NCBI GenBank assembly: GCA_028695945.1 | Contig: JAQVIB010000004.1 | Span: 1-26,407, forward strand | DNA: 26,407 bases | Source: Lachnospiraceae bacterium | Lineage (GTDB): Bacteria > Bacillota > Clostridia > Lachnospirales > Anaerotignaceae | Direction: 5' to 3' | Shown here: one piece after another, positions 1 through 8,076 of the stretch | Numbering within the stretch: the first letter of the stretch is position 1 | Layout of the letters: every line of letters starts with the position of its first letter | Made by a program: the position numbers and the translations under genes | The notes under the pieces: generated by a model | Seen by the model: the letters and a program-made list of their open reading frames with translations, nothing else | Databases searched by the model: none | What the model was told of the DNA's origin: nothing

Positions 1-336
1 TTCACCAGGCTTTAACATTTTCTTAAGCAAATCCTCTGCACCCATAACACCGTAGGCATTTTGAAGTTGGGTGCTATTGAGGTTGGGATGAACTGTGCAA
101 GCAGTTGCTAAAATTGCAGAATACTTGTTAAAATCAAATTCCTGTGTAAAAGAACCTCTTTTGCCACTTTGGGCAACCCTAACCATACAGCTTTTTTTAA
201 TTTCCTCGTCCTCAATACCTGTTATAGACTTTATTTCCCATTGTTCAGGCTTTCCGTCCTCACCAATAAATCGTCTTGATGCCACAAATTTGCAGTTTTC
301 CTCTTTAATAGGGTTTAAAAAAGCACTTAAATCCAT
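1..336 (-). CDS. phage tail assembly chaperone, XkdN-like (partial, C-terminus off the left edge)
   Basis: An open frame begins at an ATG at 334-336 behind a strong GGAGGA site (about 342-349) and stays open for all 112 codons to the window edge, so the C-terminus is missing. The protein starts MDLSAFLNP and contains DEEIKKSCMVRV and a C-terminal stretch LQNAYGVMGAEDLLKKML. This composition and its position just after the tail tube gene match the XkdN family of PBSX-like myophages. XkdN is thought to act as a tail assembly chaperone made before the tape measure protein. Only 11 nt separate it from the tube gene, so the two are co-transcribed. The family call rests mainly on gene order and the recognisable pattern; homology was not tested. 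Confidence 0.75.
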   Translation of the reverse strand, partial: MDLSAFLNPIKEENCKFVASRRFIGEDGKPEQWEIKSITGIEDEEIKKSCMVRVAQSGKRGSFTQEFDFNKYSAILATACTVHPNLNSTQLQNAYGVMGAEDLLKKMLKPGE

Positions 337-347
337 GTTTGTTCCTC

Positions 348-815
348 CTACATTCCGCTTAATATGCTAAAGGTTTCAGGCATTTCAAAGTCCTCAAAGG
401 TAAATTCAATTTCCTCGTCCAAATATTCCCCGTCAGCATCAAACTTGGCTAAAATACCACCGTCCATGTTGCAGTCTTTTAAAATTACCGTCTGCCTGCC
501 AACCGATGAAGTAGGGTCAGCGTTTGTAATTTGAATATCGAAATAAATATCCTCACCATTCTCTTTGTACTTTTTAAGTAAATTTCTAAAAATACTGGTG
601 TTGTAATGGAAGGTGGCATTGCCGGAACCCTTCCACCCTGTAGCCTTGTTGCCCTTGCCTGTTTTCCCTAAAATAGGAACTTCTGTTTTTGTTTTTTCAA
701 TTTTCGCCTCAAGATTAATTGCCTGCATAAAGTTGTAACGGTTGTCATCAATTGTTACATAGCATTCCGCTAAAGACGACGAAACCGTGTCCTTTGCATT
801 CATAATTTTTGCCAT
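348..815 (-). CDS. phage tail tube protein, XkdM-like
   Basis: This 155-residue protein has the size and sequence pattern of the XkdM (DUF2001) tail tube family. It begins MAKIMNAKDTVSSSLAECYV and contains a GKTGKGNKATGWKGSGNATF segment typical of that family, followed by an acidic C-terminal region ending EETFEDFEMPE-like (EIEFTFEDFEMPE). In contractile-tailed phages this protein forms the rigid inner tube through which DNA passes. The gene has an AGAAGGAGG site just upstream and follows the sheath gene by 17 nt, the normal sheath-then-tube order. Nothing indicates truncation. Confidence 0.88.
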   Translation of the reverse strand: MAKIMNAKDTVSSSLAECYVTIDDNRYNFMQAINLEAKIEKTKTEVPILGKTGKGNKATGWKGSGNATFHYNTSIFRNLLKKYKENGEDIYFDIQITNADPTSSVGRQTVILKDCNMDGGILAKFDADGEYLDEEIEFTFEDFEMPETFSILSGM

Positions 816-832
816 AGCTTGTTTCCTCCTTC

Positions 833-2140
833 TTATTCAACAATAACCGTCATGTAAAGCTTGCTCATAGCACACACTGGGGTTACAGGGTTTGTAACAG
901 TAACGCTTTTTTTGTCCGAACCCTGCCCAACAATAAGGTCATCGGAACTAAAATTCTCTATAGCTTGAATTTGTTCAAGCTGTTTGTTGTAGGTCACAAT
1001 ATCATTCCAAAAAGACATTCTGCCCGCTGCGTTATTTTGAACCTTTCCCAAATATTTGGTGTTAAAAAGCACCGCAATATCGTTGCCAATCTGGTCTAAA
1101 ACCCTAATAACCTGATTACTCTGAAAATCCTCACTTTTCCCTGTTGTTGGAGAAATAAAACTGTTTACATCCTCAAGAACCCTTACATCATCACCAACCT
1201 TGTGGAAAACCAATTCACCATCCTTTAAAGCCTTTTCAAGTTGACTTTGCTTCAAAGAAGTGTTCACGGTGAACTCGCCATTATAAAGCTTGTTTGTAAC
1301 GCTTTTGTTAACTGCACAACCACATTCTGCACCAGTAAGCCAGTAAACAAGACTCGAAGGAATAGCACCACTGTCTGTTACAGCATTTTTAAGGTTAATT
1401 ACACCCTCGTAATCAAATGGCATGTTGTAAAGCACCGTCTGAAACTTAATGCCCATTTCATCTCTAAGCCTTTTTGTAAAGGCTGAATAAAGGCTTTTAA
1501 TAGTTTCCTCTGTGCTTAAACAACCTAAAACATTAAAGCTGTAACCCTCAATTTTGTCCAAAAAGGTTTGGTACTGAGTACCTGTTACACTTGTAGAATT
1601 TGTTCCGCCTGTAAGAGGTACACCAGCTGTAGCTGCCAATACAGAATCTGCTTTAAAAACAACAAAGTCGTTGGCAATAAGCTCTGCGGAAGTAGCAACC
1701 GTCTGGCTGTCTACAATTGTGTCGTCTATCAAAGTCGTAACATCAAACTTTGTTCCATCATCTGCATTAACCTCAATAACAATTTTAATGTCGTTGCCTC
1801 TAATTCCACTATGTAAAGCTGTGGCAAATGCATTGCTTGCCTTAACGCCACTGTTCAGCCTAAAAGCATAAAGTGTAGTTGCATTAAGGAATAAATCTCT
1901 TAAACCCTTTAACTTGTCACTAGTGTAGTCATAGCCGAAAATTTTCAAACTTTCCTTTTGAAAATCAGCAACTTCCACCTTAAATATTTCCCCGTCAACA
2001 CCCCAGTCCAACTCTAATGCCATGGCACAATACCCTCTGTCAGAAAGCGTTGCAGAAGCCTTAGCGGCTGACGTAAAGTTTATGTAACTGCCTGGTATAA
2101 CCTTGTTTTGTGTTAAAAATGTTCCTCCACCTAGTCCCAT
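833..2140 (-). CDS. phage tail sheath protein, XkdK-like
   Basis: This 435-residue protein is a contractile tail sheath subunit. It starts MGLGGGTFLTQNKVIPGSYINF, the usual N-terminus of clostridial and PBSX sheath proteins. It also has the conserved C-terminal region around EDVNSFISPTTGKSEDFQSN, where a polypeptide joins neighbouring sheath subunits, and an end with VTVTNPVTPVCAMSKLYMTV. Sheath subunits polymerise around the tail tube and contract on infection, so this gene establishes that the element is myovirus-like. Its ATG overlaps the stop of the preceding small gene by one base (TAATG), with AAAGGAGAG as ribosome site. Length is normal for the family. Confidence 0.93.
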   Translation of the reverse strand: MGLGGGTFLTQNKVIPGSYINFTSAAKASATLSDRGYCAMALELDWGVDGEIFKVEVADFQKESLKIFGYDYTSDKLKGLRDLFLNATTLYAFRLNSGVKASNAFATALHSGIRGNDIKIVIEVNADDGTKFDVTTLIDDTIVDSQTVATSAELIANDFVVFKADSVLAATAGVPLTGGTNSTSVTGTQYQTFLDKIEGYSFNVLGCLSTEETIKSLYSAFTKRLRDEMGIKFQTVLYNMPFDYEGVINLKNAVTDSGAIPSSLVYWLTGAECGCAVNKSVTNKLYNGEFTVNTSLKQSQLEKALKDGELVFHKVGDDVRVLEDVNSFISPTTGKSEDFQSNQVIRVLDQIGNDIAVLFNTKYLGKVQNNAAGRMSFWNDIVTYNKQLEQIQAIENFSSDDLIVGQGSDKKSVTVTNPVTPVCAMSKLYMTVIVE

Positions 2141-2427
2141 TATTTAATCTCTCCTTTCAAAAACTCCTCTGTAATCCTGCTAACCTCACTGTGGGTGTAA
2201 CTTTCACCATCTGTAAGTAAGGCTGTAAGCATATCCTTTCTGTTACCGTATTTTTTGCTGTTTAAAAGCTGTTCTTTTGTAAATTTAGGTTCATCTTCAT
2301 CTTGACCCTTAGCCTCAACCTCAACCACTTCCTCACCCTCAGTATTAGCCTTAGTTTCAAACTCCTTTTTTAACCCTGTATCAACTTCCGTTTTAAATTC
2401 TTCTTCACCACTCATATGTTTTGCCAT
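2140..2427 (-). CDS. small phage structural-module protein (unknown function)
   Basis: This is a 95-residue acidic protein. The first half is a Glu/Lys-rich, low-complexity stretch. The second half (from about residue 48) carries FTKEQLLNSKKYGNRKDML followed by LLTDGESYTHSEV, a pattern I associate with small proteins between tail terminator and sheath or tail genes of clostridial phages. The start at 2427 has a near-perfect GGAGGTGAT site 4 nt upstream, so it is preferred over the in-frame ATG four codons later. The gene lies inside the 3' end of the tail terminator gene by 23 nt and is joined to the sheath gene by a TAATG overlap. No function can be assigned from sequence. Confidence 0.7.
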   Translation of the reverse strand: MAKHMSGEEEFKTEVDTGLKKEFETKANTEGEEVVEVEAKGQDEDEPKFTKEQLLNSKKYGNRKDMLTALLTDGESYTHSEVSRITEEFLKGEIK

Positions 2428-2839
2428 AAACTATCACCTCCGCCATGTTCACTTCTGGTTCTTCCTCACGTAATACAAACATGTTGTACTCCACATAAAA
2501 ATGCAATATACCCTCAGTAATTTTTGAACTAAGGTTTGTTCCTCGTAATAAGTCACCCTCTGCATTTATGTATTCTAAAACCTCGCATAACCCTTCAGCC
2601 ACCGTCAAACATTCTTGGTTTTTGTTCCCTCCCTCTAATGGATAGTAACTCACTTCAAAACAGTATGTTTCTTTGTACCTGTTGCCAAGCCTTTGCTTTT
2701 GGGCGTGACTTGTTAATTGCACAAAAAAACAAGGTTCTTTAAAACCCTGTTCAACATTTTCTGTGTATAAACTGTACTCACTTTCATTAAAAACTGTTCG
2801 TATTTTCTGAGCAATGCCCAAAACTATGGCGTTAACCAT
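2405..2839 (-). CDS. phage tail terminator protein (XkdJ / DUF6838-like)
   Basis: A 144-residue protein starting MVNAIVLGIAQKIRTVFNES with a mid-protein RYKETYCFEVSYYP segment and a C-terminal LHFYVEYNMFVLREEE. This is the pattern of the tail terminator family found between the head closure and sheath genes of PBSX-like phages. Such proteins cap the tail tube and set the joint to the head. The gene starts immediately after the head closure gene (no spacing) and overlaps the next small gene by 23 nt, indicating translational coupling. The call is based on both position and pattern. Confidence 0.75.
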   Translation of the reverse strand: MVNAIVLGIAQKIRTVFNESEYSLYTENVEQGFKEPCFFVQLTSHAQKQRLGNRYKETYCFEVSYYPLEGGNKNQECLTVAEGLCEVLEYINAEGDLLRGTNLSSKITEGILHFYVEYNMFVLREEEPEVNMAEVIVYGKTYEW

Positions 2840-3208
2840 CTATGCCCACCTGTCTTTCAGTTTCAACTCAATTTCCTGATGGCTTATGTAAAGTGCCGGC
2901 TCTCCAGCACAAGCGTAATCTGTCTCCACTCCATTTGTATTAACCAAAACCCTGCTGCCCGCTTTAACTGCAACCTCTGGGGATAAATAAAGCTTAATAA
3001 CCTGTGTAATGGAAGCCACCGTACTGCTAGTGGCTGAATGTGGAATGCTTTTGTAAATAACTCTGCAGGGTACATTTTCAGCTACAACTACGCCAGTTAC
3101 ATTGTTTACAATACCACCTTTAGGATGAAACTGGGTTATCGTGGCTGTACTGTTGTAGAATTTTTCTGCATGTACTTTAAGGATATTAAAAATAGACACC
3201 CCTACCAC
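2840..3208 (-). CDS. phage head closure / head-tail connector protein (YqbH/XkdH-like)
   Basis: A protein of about 120 residues, with central hydrophobic strands and an N-terminus SIFNILKVHAEKFYNSTATI. Its length and place between the gp6-like connector and the tail terminator match head closure proteins of the SPP1 gp16 / YqbH type. These seal the filled head and form part of the neck. The start is not certain. GTG at 3208 overlaps the previous gene by 7 nt, while GTG at 3199 begins VSIFN; the GGGGTGG stretch upstream could serve either. No frameshift or truncation is seen. Confidence 0.7.
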   Translation of the reverse strand: MVGVSIFNILKVHAEKFYNSTATITQFHPKGGIVNNVTGVVVAENVPCRVIYKSIPHSATSSTVASITQVIKLYLSPEVAVKAGSRVLVNTNGVETDYACAGEPALYISHQEIELKLKDRWA

Positions 3209-3543
3209 CCCACTTTTCTAAAGCAGTTAAGCTGTGCCATATAATTACGCAAAAAAGTCGTGCTTAAAGAAGTTGTTGTGTTAAATGAAACAGACACATC
3301 GCCCTCGGAAATTTTATTAACAGTTCCCTCCGCCTTTTCCTGTCCTAAACTTTCAACCCTATACATATCCACACACATGCTAAGAAGTACGTTTTCTATC
3401 CCTAAAGGAACAGTTTCAACGCAACAATAATTGCAAATCATGTCAGTTCCCTTGTCAATTAAAAAACCCAAAATGGTGTCCTTGCTGTCGTCTGTAATTC
3501 CCAAAAGTGTTCTAAGGGTCGTTAACTGTTCCTCTTTAGCCAT
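3202..3543 (-). CDS. phage head-tail connector protein (gp6/YqbG-like)
   Basis: A 113-residue, mostly helical protein starting MAKEEQLTTLRTLLGITDDS. LLGITDDSKDTILGFLIDKG followed by an Ile/Cys-rich helix and a Tyr-Arg motif (MYRVESLGQEKAEG) is the common pattern of phage_connect_1 / YqbG connectors. These form the ring below the portal. I place the start at ATG 3541-3543 because AAGGAG lies 7 nt upstream; the GTG codons three codons earlier overlap that ribosome site. It follows the capsid gene by 18 nt and overlaps the head closure gene by 7 nt. Confidence 0.78.
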   Translation of the reverse strand: MAKEEQLTTLRTLLGITDDSKDTILGFLIDKGTDMICNYCCVETVPLGIENVLLSMCVDMYRVESLGQEKAEGTVNKISEGDVSVSFNTTTSLSTTFLRNYMAQLNCFRKVGW

Positions 3544-3561
3544 ATCCACCACTCCTTGTTG

Positions 3562-4485
3562 TTATTTTGCGTCCTTAATGTTTACGAAAATGGAATTTTT
3601 CTTGTTGTCCATTACCCAAATATCGTGGTAACGTCTGTAATCAATACTCCATGCATTGGCTTTCTGATATGTATCTGGTGTAAAAATACGCATTTTGTCT
3701 TGCTTTGTTACGGCAATTGGAGAAGTTCTAGCCACAATAAGGAAGTTAATGTCCTTTGCAGTTGTTCCTTTAATAAAACCACCATTCTCCTGCCCAGCTG
3801 TTGAACCATCATAAAGGGTAATTGCTGTGTACATTCGGTTGCTTGGCACTGCAATAATTGGGCAGCCATCAATTTGAGGTACTTGTGTGTCAATTCCACC
3901 CTGTGAAAAACTTACTGCAGTAAGCTTTCCTAAAGCCGCCTCCTCCACTGCACCAATAGTATCATAACTTGCCAAAACATCAATTTCATCGTCATAACCT
4001 GCCTCGCGAATTGCTTTAATTGCGGCCTTAATTTTGCCAATAACTGTAGTTGCCGAAACCTTGTAGCCGTATTCCACCTGTGTTCCTCCGTCAACATCCA
4101 TAGCCATTGTTGCAAGCTTAGAAATACGGTAAGCATCAATTTCAGGCACTAACATTGTACGTTGAAATTCACCCATTACATTTCCAGCGGAAGTAACAAA
4201 GTTGGTTTCATCCACATCCATTGCGTCCAGTAAAAACTTTCTGCCTCTGTCCTGTGTCATCGAAAGGGTTTCGTAAGCTAAAGTAACACTGCCGTCAACA
4301 TATCCGCCTGTTCGGGAATAATCACCTAACCCCTGTACACAAAGCTTAGGAATTTTAACCTCGTTGCCGCCTGTGTACTTAACCTGACCGGAATTTGCAT
4401 CCATAAATCCTGTTTTAAGTGTCTGAACCGCCAATAAATCTAAATTCTTTTCAAATAATTTTGAATACTCAAATGCATTTGCCAT
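3562..4485 (-). CDS. phage major capsid protein (HK97 fold)
   Basis: A 307-residue protein with the order expected of a major capsid protein of about 300 residues without a long N-terminal delta domain. The N-terminus is MANAFEYSKLFEKNLDLLA. An RTGGY-VDGSV segment near residue 60 is followed by a MTQDRGRKFLLDAMDVDET stretch. A central helix-rich region carries DEIDVLASYDTIGAVEE, and the C-terminus has YRRYHDIWVMDNKKNSIFV. It forms the icosahedral shell, with the GP20-type scaffold encoded just upstream. The ribosome site is AAGGAGG. A 281-base repeat-filled gap separates it from the scaffold gene, unusual for a pair that is normally tightly linked. Confidence 0.9.
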   Translation of the reverse strand: MANAFEYSKLFEKNLDLLAVQTLKTGFMDANSGQVKYTGGNEVKIPKLCVQGLGDYSRTGGYVDGSVTLAYETLSMTQDRGRKFLLDAMDVDETNFVTSAGNVMGEFQRTMLVPEIDAYRISKLATMAMDVDGGTQVEYGYKVSATTVIGKIKAAIKAIREAGYDDEIDVLASYDTIGAVEEAALGKLTAVSFSQGGIDTQVPQIDGCPIIAVPSNRMYTAITLYDGSTAGQENGGFIKGTTAKDINFLIVARTSPIAVTKQDKMRIFTPDTYQKANAWSIDYRRYHDIWVMDNKKNSIFVNIKDAK

Positions 4486-4547
4486 AATCTTTTCCTCCTT
4501 AAAATTGAAATACTAATTAGTGTTTGTTGTGTATTAAAAAATAAAAC

Positions 4548-4757
4548 CCTTGGGCGTTGCCCAAACCCACTTGCTTTTTGAAAAAATCAAGACCAAAAAC
4601 TTTATTAAAACCGCATATTCATGCGGTTTTATATGGGTCGATTATGCAATGGCAAAGACATGCCATCTGTCCGCAGGACAGCTTTGCAAAGCAAAGTGCT
4701 GACCAGTGAAACCCTTGTGGGTGTTTGAGGGCAAAGCCCTCAAGGTTTTGCCTTTGG
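4548..4757. repeat. family C multi-hairpin repeat, copy C1 (between scaffold and capsid genes)
   Basis: A palindrome-rich element in the 281-base gap between two phage structural genes. In order it has: TTGGGC/GCCCAA with a 3-base loop; CTTG...CAAG with a long T/A stem; AAAACCGCAT-ATTC-ATGCGGTTTT at 4607-4630, a symmetric terminator-like hairpin; CTGTCC-GCA-GGACAG at 4667-4681; GCTTTGCAAAGC at 4681-4692; and TTGAGGGC-AAA-GCCCTCAA at 4725-4743. The first block (4548-4630) and last block (4706-4757) recur at 9451-9598, and the first block also at 8872-8955. On the minus strand the A/T-flanked hairpin could end transcription before the capsid gene. No protein-coding capacity is evident. Confidence 0.85.
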
Positions 4758-4766
4758 TTTTGCCCA

Positions 4767-5285
4767 TTATTTGCTTTTTATACCCATAGCTCTTGCTATT
4801 TGGGTATTTATGTCCGTTCCCTTGCTGGTAGTTCCTTTAGTAAATCCAGTGCCAACACTCTGCTTGGTTTCCACATCAAAAAGATATCCGTCGGTTTTTT
4901 TAATACTTTCAAGGTCTAACCCAATAATAGTTCCGTCCTCTTTAACAGTAATCTTTTCCATGTCAATAAGGGCCCTAATTGCTTTTGGATTTTTCCCTTT
5001 TGCCTTGTAAATAGCCATGTCAACAGCACTGTTTTTAACAACCTCGTCAATTTTTTTATTTAAACATTCTGTTTCGGCTTTGTACTTGCTTTTCAACTCA
5101 TCATATTGCTTTTGCAACTGGCTGTCGTCACCAAATCCATTTGCCTCAAGTTCCATCTTTCTTTCGTTAACTGCGTTAAAATCCGCTTTTGTAACAAAAA
5201 GCTCGTCCAACTTGACAGCAACTTTTTTGTCTGCCTCATCGGTATAGCTTTCGCCTAAAATTTCTTTCAGCCATTCATGCTTCAT
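4767..5285 (-). CDS. phage scaffolding protein (minor structural protein GP20 family)
   Basis: A 172-residue protein with a charged N-terminus (MKHEWLKEILGESYTDE) and a central coiled-coil region (about residues 40-90) that includes QLQKQYDELKSKYKAE. A NPKAIRALIDMEKI segment and a Gly/Thr-rich C-terminus complete the pattern of GP20-type scaffolds. Scaffolds guide capsid assembly and leave the head before packaging. A TTAAGGAGG site precedes the ATG. It lies 65 nt after the portal gene with no minor head protein gene between them, and is followed by repeat C1 rather than directly by the capsid gene. Confidence 0.85.
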   Translation of the reverse strand: MKHEWLKEILGESYTDEADKKVAVKLDELFVTKADFNAVNERKMELEANGFGDDSQLQKQYDELKSKYKAETECLNKKIDEVVKNSAVDMAIYKAKGKNPKAIRALIDMEKITVKEDGTIIGLDLESIKKTDGYLFDVETKQSVGTGFTKGTTSKGTDINTQIARAMGIKSK

Positions 5286-5350
5286 TCTCTTTCCTCCTTA
5301 AATAATTTTTGTTCCATAAATCATGCCAAATAATATATAATGCATTTTGC

Positions 5351-6844
5351 CTATTTTCCCACCACCTCCTTTGGATAACTTTCCTTATTAACCTCAATTT
5401 CCTTAATCTCCTCATTAACATCCTCCACAAAAGGGTGCTTGGAAAGGAGTGTTTTTTCTGAAACAATTCCTTTGGATAAGTCAATCATCTGAACGGTTTC
5501 AAGGTCATTTGTAATCATGGTACGGTTAATGGTAATGTTTAACAAACAGCTGTCAAAATTTGTTCCGTTGTTTCTGTTGTAGTCCTCTGTAATAAACCAA
5601 AAAAAATCTTTTATTGCAGCTTTTATTCTTGGTGCCATGGTGTTAGCCTTTAAGTCTAACTGGGTGTATTGAAATTTAAGGCTTACACCCGAGGCATTGC
5701 CAAGCTTTTCGCTTTCGGTATTCACACCCATTCCAAACTCGAAAATGTCTCTTCTTAGCATTTTAAGCCAATCAATTCTGCCCGAAACAGGTAAGTTAAC
5801 TTGCTTTGCGTCAATACTTCCCGAACTGTCGGAAATGTTCACAGCTCTGTTTATTTGAAGCTTTTTGGCAATAGCGTCGGCTGTTTCACCGCCGTAACCT
5901 TGTATAGACCAATAAAGAGTTACAAGGTCAAGTAAATCATTTGTGCCTTGGCTGGAAATCAAGTCGTAGGCATCAATCAGACCCTTCACCTTCTGTAAAT
6001 CCGAAATTCTTCGGGCGTTGTTTTCTAAAACCACAAAAGGAACTCTTCCCCAACTGTGTGCCTTAGTAATGGTCTCTTTACCGTCAAAACTACTAATGTC
6101 AAACCAATGTGGCATAGGGTTCATGTGTTGACTGTTGTCAGGCAAATATCTGCCACTCTCGTCCTCGGTGTAGAAAGTCACGTCATTTTTCGTCCACCAC
6201 TCAACTTTTTTGCGTAAAACCTTTTCTTTGCCCTGTACTACAGTTATATCGTAGTACCGTATTACCTCAATAAGCTCTGCTTGGTGTTCAGTGTCATAAA
6301 TAGGTATAATTTCAGTTGCAGGCACAATACAGTACCTAAGTTTGAACTCCTGGTCATAGTAAAAATGTATGTATTCCACACCTTTGTTGCTTGCCCCAAT
6401 AACTAAGTCCGATAAAATTCCGTTAAGCTTTTCATCGGCTGCACAAGTAATCATGTTTTCGTAAATTTTAAGTTGTGGGTCACTTTCCGCACCTCTTACG
6501 CTAATGGTAGGCTCTCTGCCCACTAAATATGCAGCCTTTTGGTCAACTAAAATGGAATGAAAAGCGTTTACATTGTGGTGATTGCTCCTGTTGGGGTTCC
6601 TAAATATTTTTCTGCTTTCCACTTCACTTCCATCAATGGTAGAAGTTTCCGAAATATAGGTTTTGCAGAAATCCTTTTTGTAAATGTCATGTTCTCCAAC
6701 ATAATACCTTTCTCCATCTGCCATACTTCTCTTTAATTCAGAAGAACTGTCCTCGTTTATTAAATCTCTTATCATGTCGCTGTTGTTCATTTCCGCATCA
6801 GCAGTAATTTTCATGTTAATTAAATCTGTTTCCGTTAAAAGCAT
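5351..6844 (-). CDS. phage portal protein (SPP1 gp6 family)
   Basis: A 497-residue portal protein, close to the usual 480-510 residues. Diagnostic segments include GERYYVGEHDIYKKDF near residue 45, NHHNVNAFHSILVDQKAAYL near residue 90, and a region around RVPFVVLENNARRISDLQKV. Near residue 380 is NTESEKLGNASGVSLKFQY, followed by the C-terminal helical clip/crown region. The portal dodecamer is the DNA entry vertex and docks the terminase. Its ATG overlaps the terminase stop by one base (TAATG). A strong AAAGGAGGTGG lies at its own 3' end (5361-5372) but no open frame starts at a useful distance from it. Confidence 0.92.
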   Translation of the reverse strand: MLLTETDLINMKITADAEMNNSDMIRDLINEDSSSELKRSMADGERYYVGEHDIYKKDFCKTYISETSTIDGSEVESRKIFRNPNRSNHHNVNAFHSILVDQKAAYLVGREPTISVRGAESDPQLKIYENMITCAADEKLNGILSDLVIGASNKGVEYIHFYYDQEFKLRYCIVPATEIIPIYDTEHQAELIEVIRYYDITVVQGKEKVLRKKVEWWTKNDVTFYTEDESGRYLPDNSQHMNPMPHWFDISSFDGKETITKAHSWGRVPFVVLENNARRISDLQKVKGLIDAYDLISSQGTNDLLDLVTLYWSIQGYGGETADAIAKKLQINRAVNISDSSGSIDAKQVNLPVSGRIDWLKMLRRDIFEFGMGVNTESEKLGNASGVSLKFQYTQLDLKANTMAPRIKAAIKDFFWFITEDYNRNNGTNFDSCLLNITINRTMITNDLETVQMIDLSKGIVSEKTLLSKHPFVEDVNEEIKEIEVNKESYPKEVVGK

Positions 6845-8076
6845 TATCTCACCCTCACATTCTTCATATCACTTTCTCTGCTGTATCGAACAGCATCAAT
6901 AGAGTGGTTATTTTTATCTGGAAATTTCGCCTTAAAATTGCCATTTATGTCCTTTTCCAACTCGTATCCGTTAAATTCCCTTGCAGCGTTGGGGCAACGA
7001 ATAGGGTCAATAATAATTTCCTCTAAATCCTGTAACCACTTTATGCCATAGTCTACACTGTCTGCCCCTTTTTTTGCTCCAATCACCCTAAGCCCGTAGT
7101 CGCTAACCTCTGCAATACTTTTTGGCTCGGCACTGTCACAGGTAATTATGCCGTTGTTTATGTTTTCTGCTTTCACTAACTCCGTAGCCTTTCGGTTGCT
7201 AAGACCAACTTGCTGAATCTCAAAAAAGATGTAAAGCTTTCGTCTGGTTTTGTCGTAGTGATTTACGGTGTAGTGGAATGGGTCAGTGGCATAGCCCCAG
7301 TCCAAACCTCTGGCAATTTTATCAAAGGTTTGAATTTCATCGTCAGAAATTGGTCTAATGGTAAGGTTGGTAAAAACCTCACCTCCAGTGCCTGTTACTT
7401 CGCCTAAATATTCGTGATTGTAAGCACCTTCATTCATTTGTTTCAGATGATTAGCCTCAATAAAAAACTGTTCACCAAGCCAATGCTTTGGAACAGTCAG
7501 GTAAGTGCTGTGGTGTATAAGCCTGTCGCCTCTGGTTTTTAGAATTTCCTCGTTAACCCAGTTTCTTTGGCTTTTTGGCGGATTGTAGGAATAAAAAACG
7601 CAGAAGCCTTCGCCTCCACGCATTAAACTTTGGTTAATAGTTCGTATTTCCTCCATGCCCTTAAACTCGTCAACTTCCTCGTACCAAATGTATTTGCAAT
7701 AACCTCGGCTAAATTTAGTAGATTTTATTTTTTTAGGGTTGTCTGCCCCTCTAAATAGAATTTTTGTTCCTGTAGGTAAATATAAAAGCTGAAGTGGACA
7801 TACCGTAGCTTTCCAGTTTTTTTCTGCACCTAAAGCACTAATTGCCCAACGAAGCTGTTCAAATACACTGTCTTTAAGGTTAACACCAACCTTACGCATT
7901 GCCACGCAGTTCGCATTTTCGTCCTCCATCATTCCCAAAATAATTTCAAGGCTAATAAAAGAAGATTTCGTGCTTCCACGCCCTCCTTTAAGCCAGTAGT
8001 GGGTAAAATTTTGCTCTTTAATTTTGTGGTGAAGACAATAAAAAGAGGGTGCAATAAGGTCTGCCAAATTAATCAT
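6844..8076 (-). CDS. phage terminase large subunit (PBSX type)
   Basis: About 410 residues. The ATPase domain has Walker A GGRGSTKSS (about residues 31-39) and Walker B with catalytic Glu in IWYEEVDEF (about 129-137). The RNase H-like nuclease domain shows its three acidic positions in GLDWGY (about D258), ITCDSAEP (about D313) and NHSIDAVRY (about D393). The enzyme pumps DNA into the prohead and cuts it; all catalytic positions look intact. I choose ATG 8074-8076: AAAGG lies about 9 nt upstream, and ATGATTAA overlaps the TerS stop by 8 nt. An upstream in-frame GTG at 8085 is possible but badly spaced. Confidence 0.95.
   Translation of the reverse strand: MINLADLIAPSFYCLHHKIKEQNFTHYWLKGGRGSTKSSFISLEIILGMMEDENANCVAMRKVGVNLKDSVFEQLRWAISALGAEKNWKATVCPLQLLYLPTGTKILFRGADNPKKIKSTKFSRGYCKYIWYEEVDEFKGMEEIRTINQSLMRGGEGFCVFYSYNPPKSQRNWVNEEILKTRGDRLIHHSTYLTVPKHWLGEQFFIEANHLKQMNEGAYNHEYLGEVTGTGGEVFTNLTIRPISDDEIQTFDKIARGLDWGYATDPFHYTVNHYDKTRRKLYIFFEIQQVGLSNRKATELVKAENINNGIITCDSAEPKSIAEVSDYGLRVIGAKKGADSVDYGIKWLQDLEEIIIDPIRCPNAAREFNGYELEKDINGNFKAKFPDKNNHSIDAVRYSRESDMKNVRVR

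Noticed and set aside
5275..5484. A 69-codon minus-strand frame bridging portal and scaffold genes
   Set aside because: It overlaps the portal 3' end in another frame, has no own ribosome site, and its Arg/Leu/Trp-rich sequence looks like an out-of-frame reading rather than a remnant of a minor head gene.
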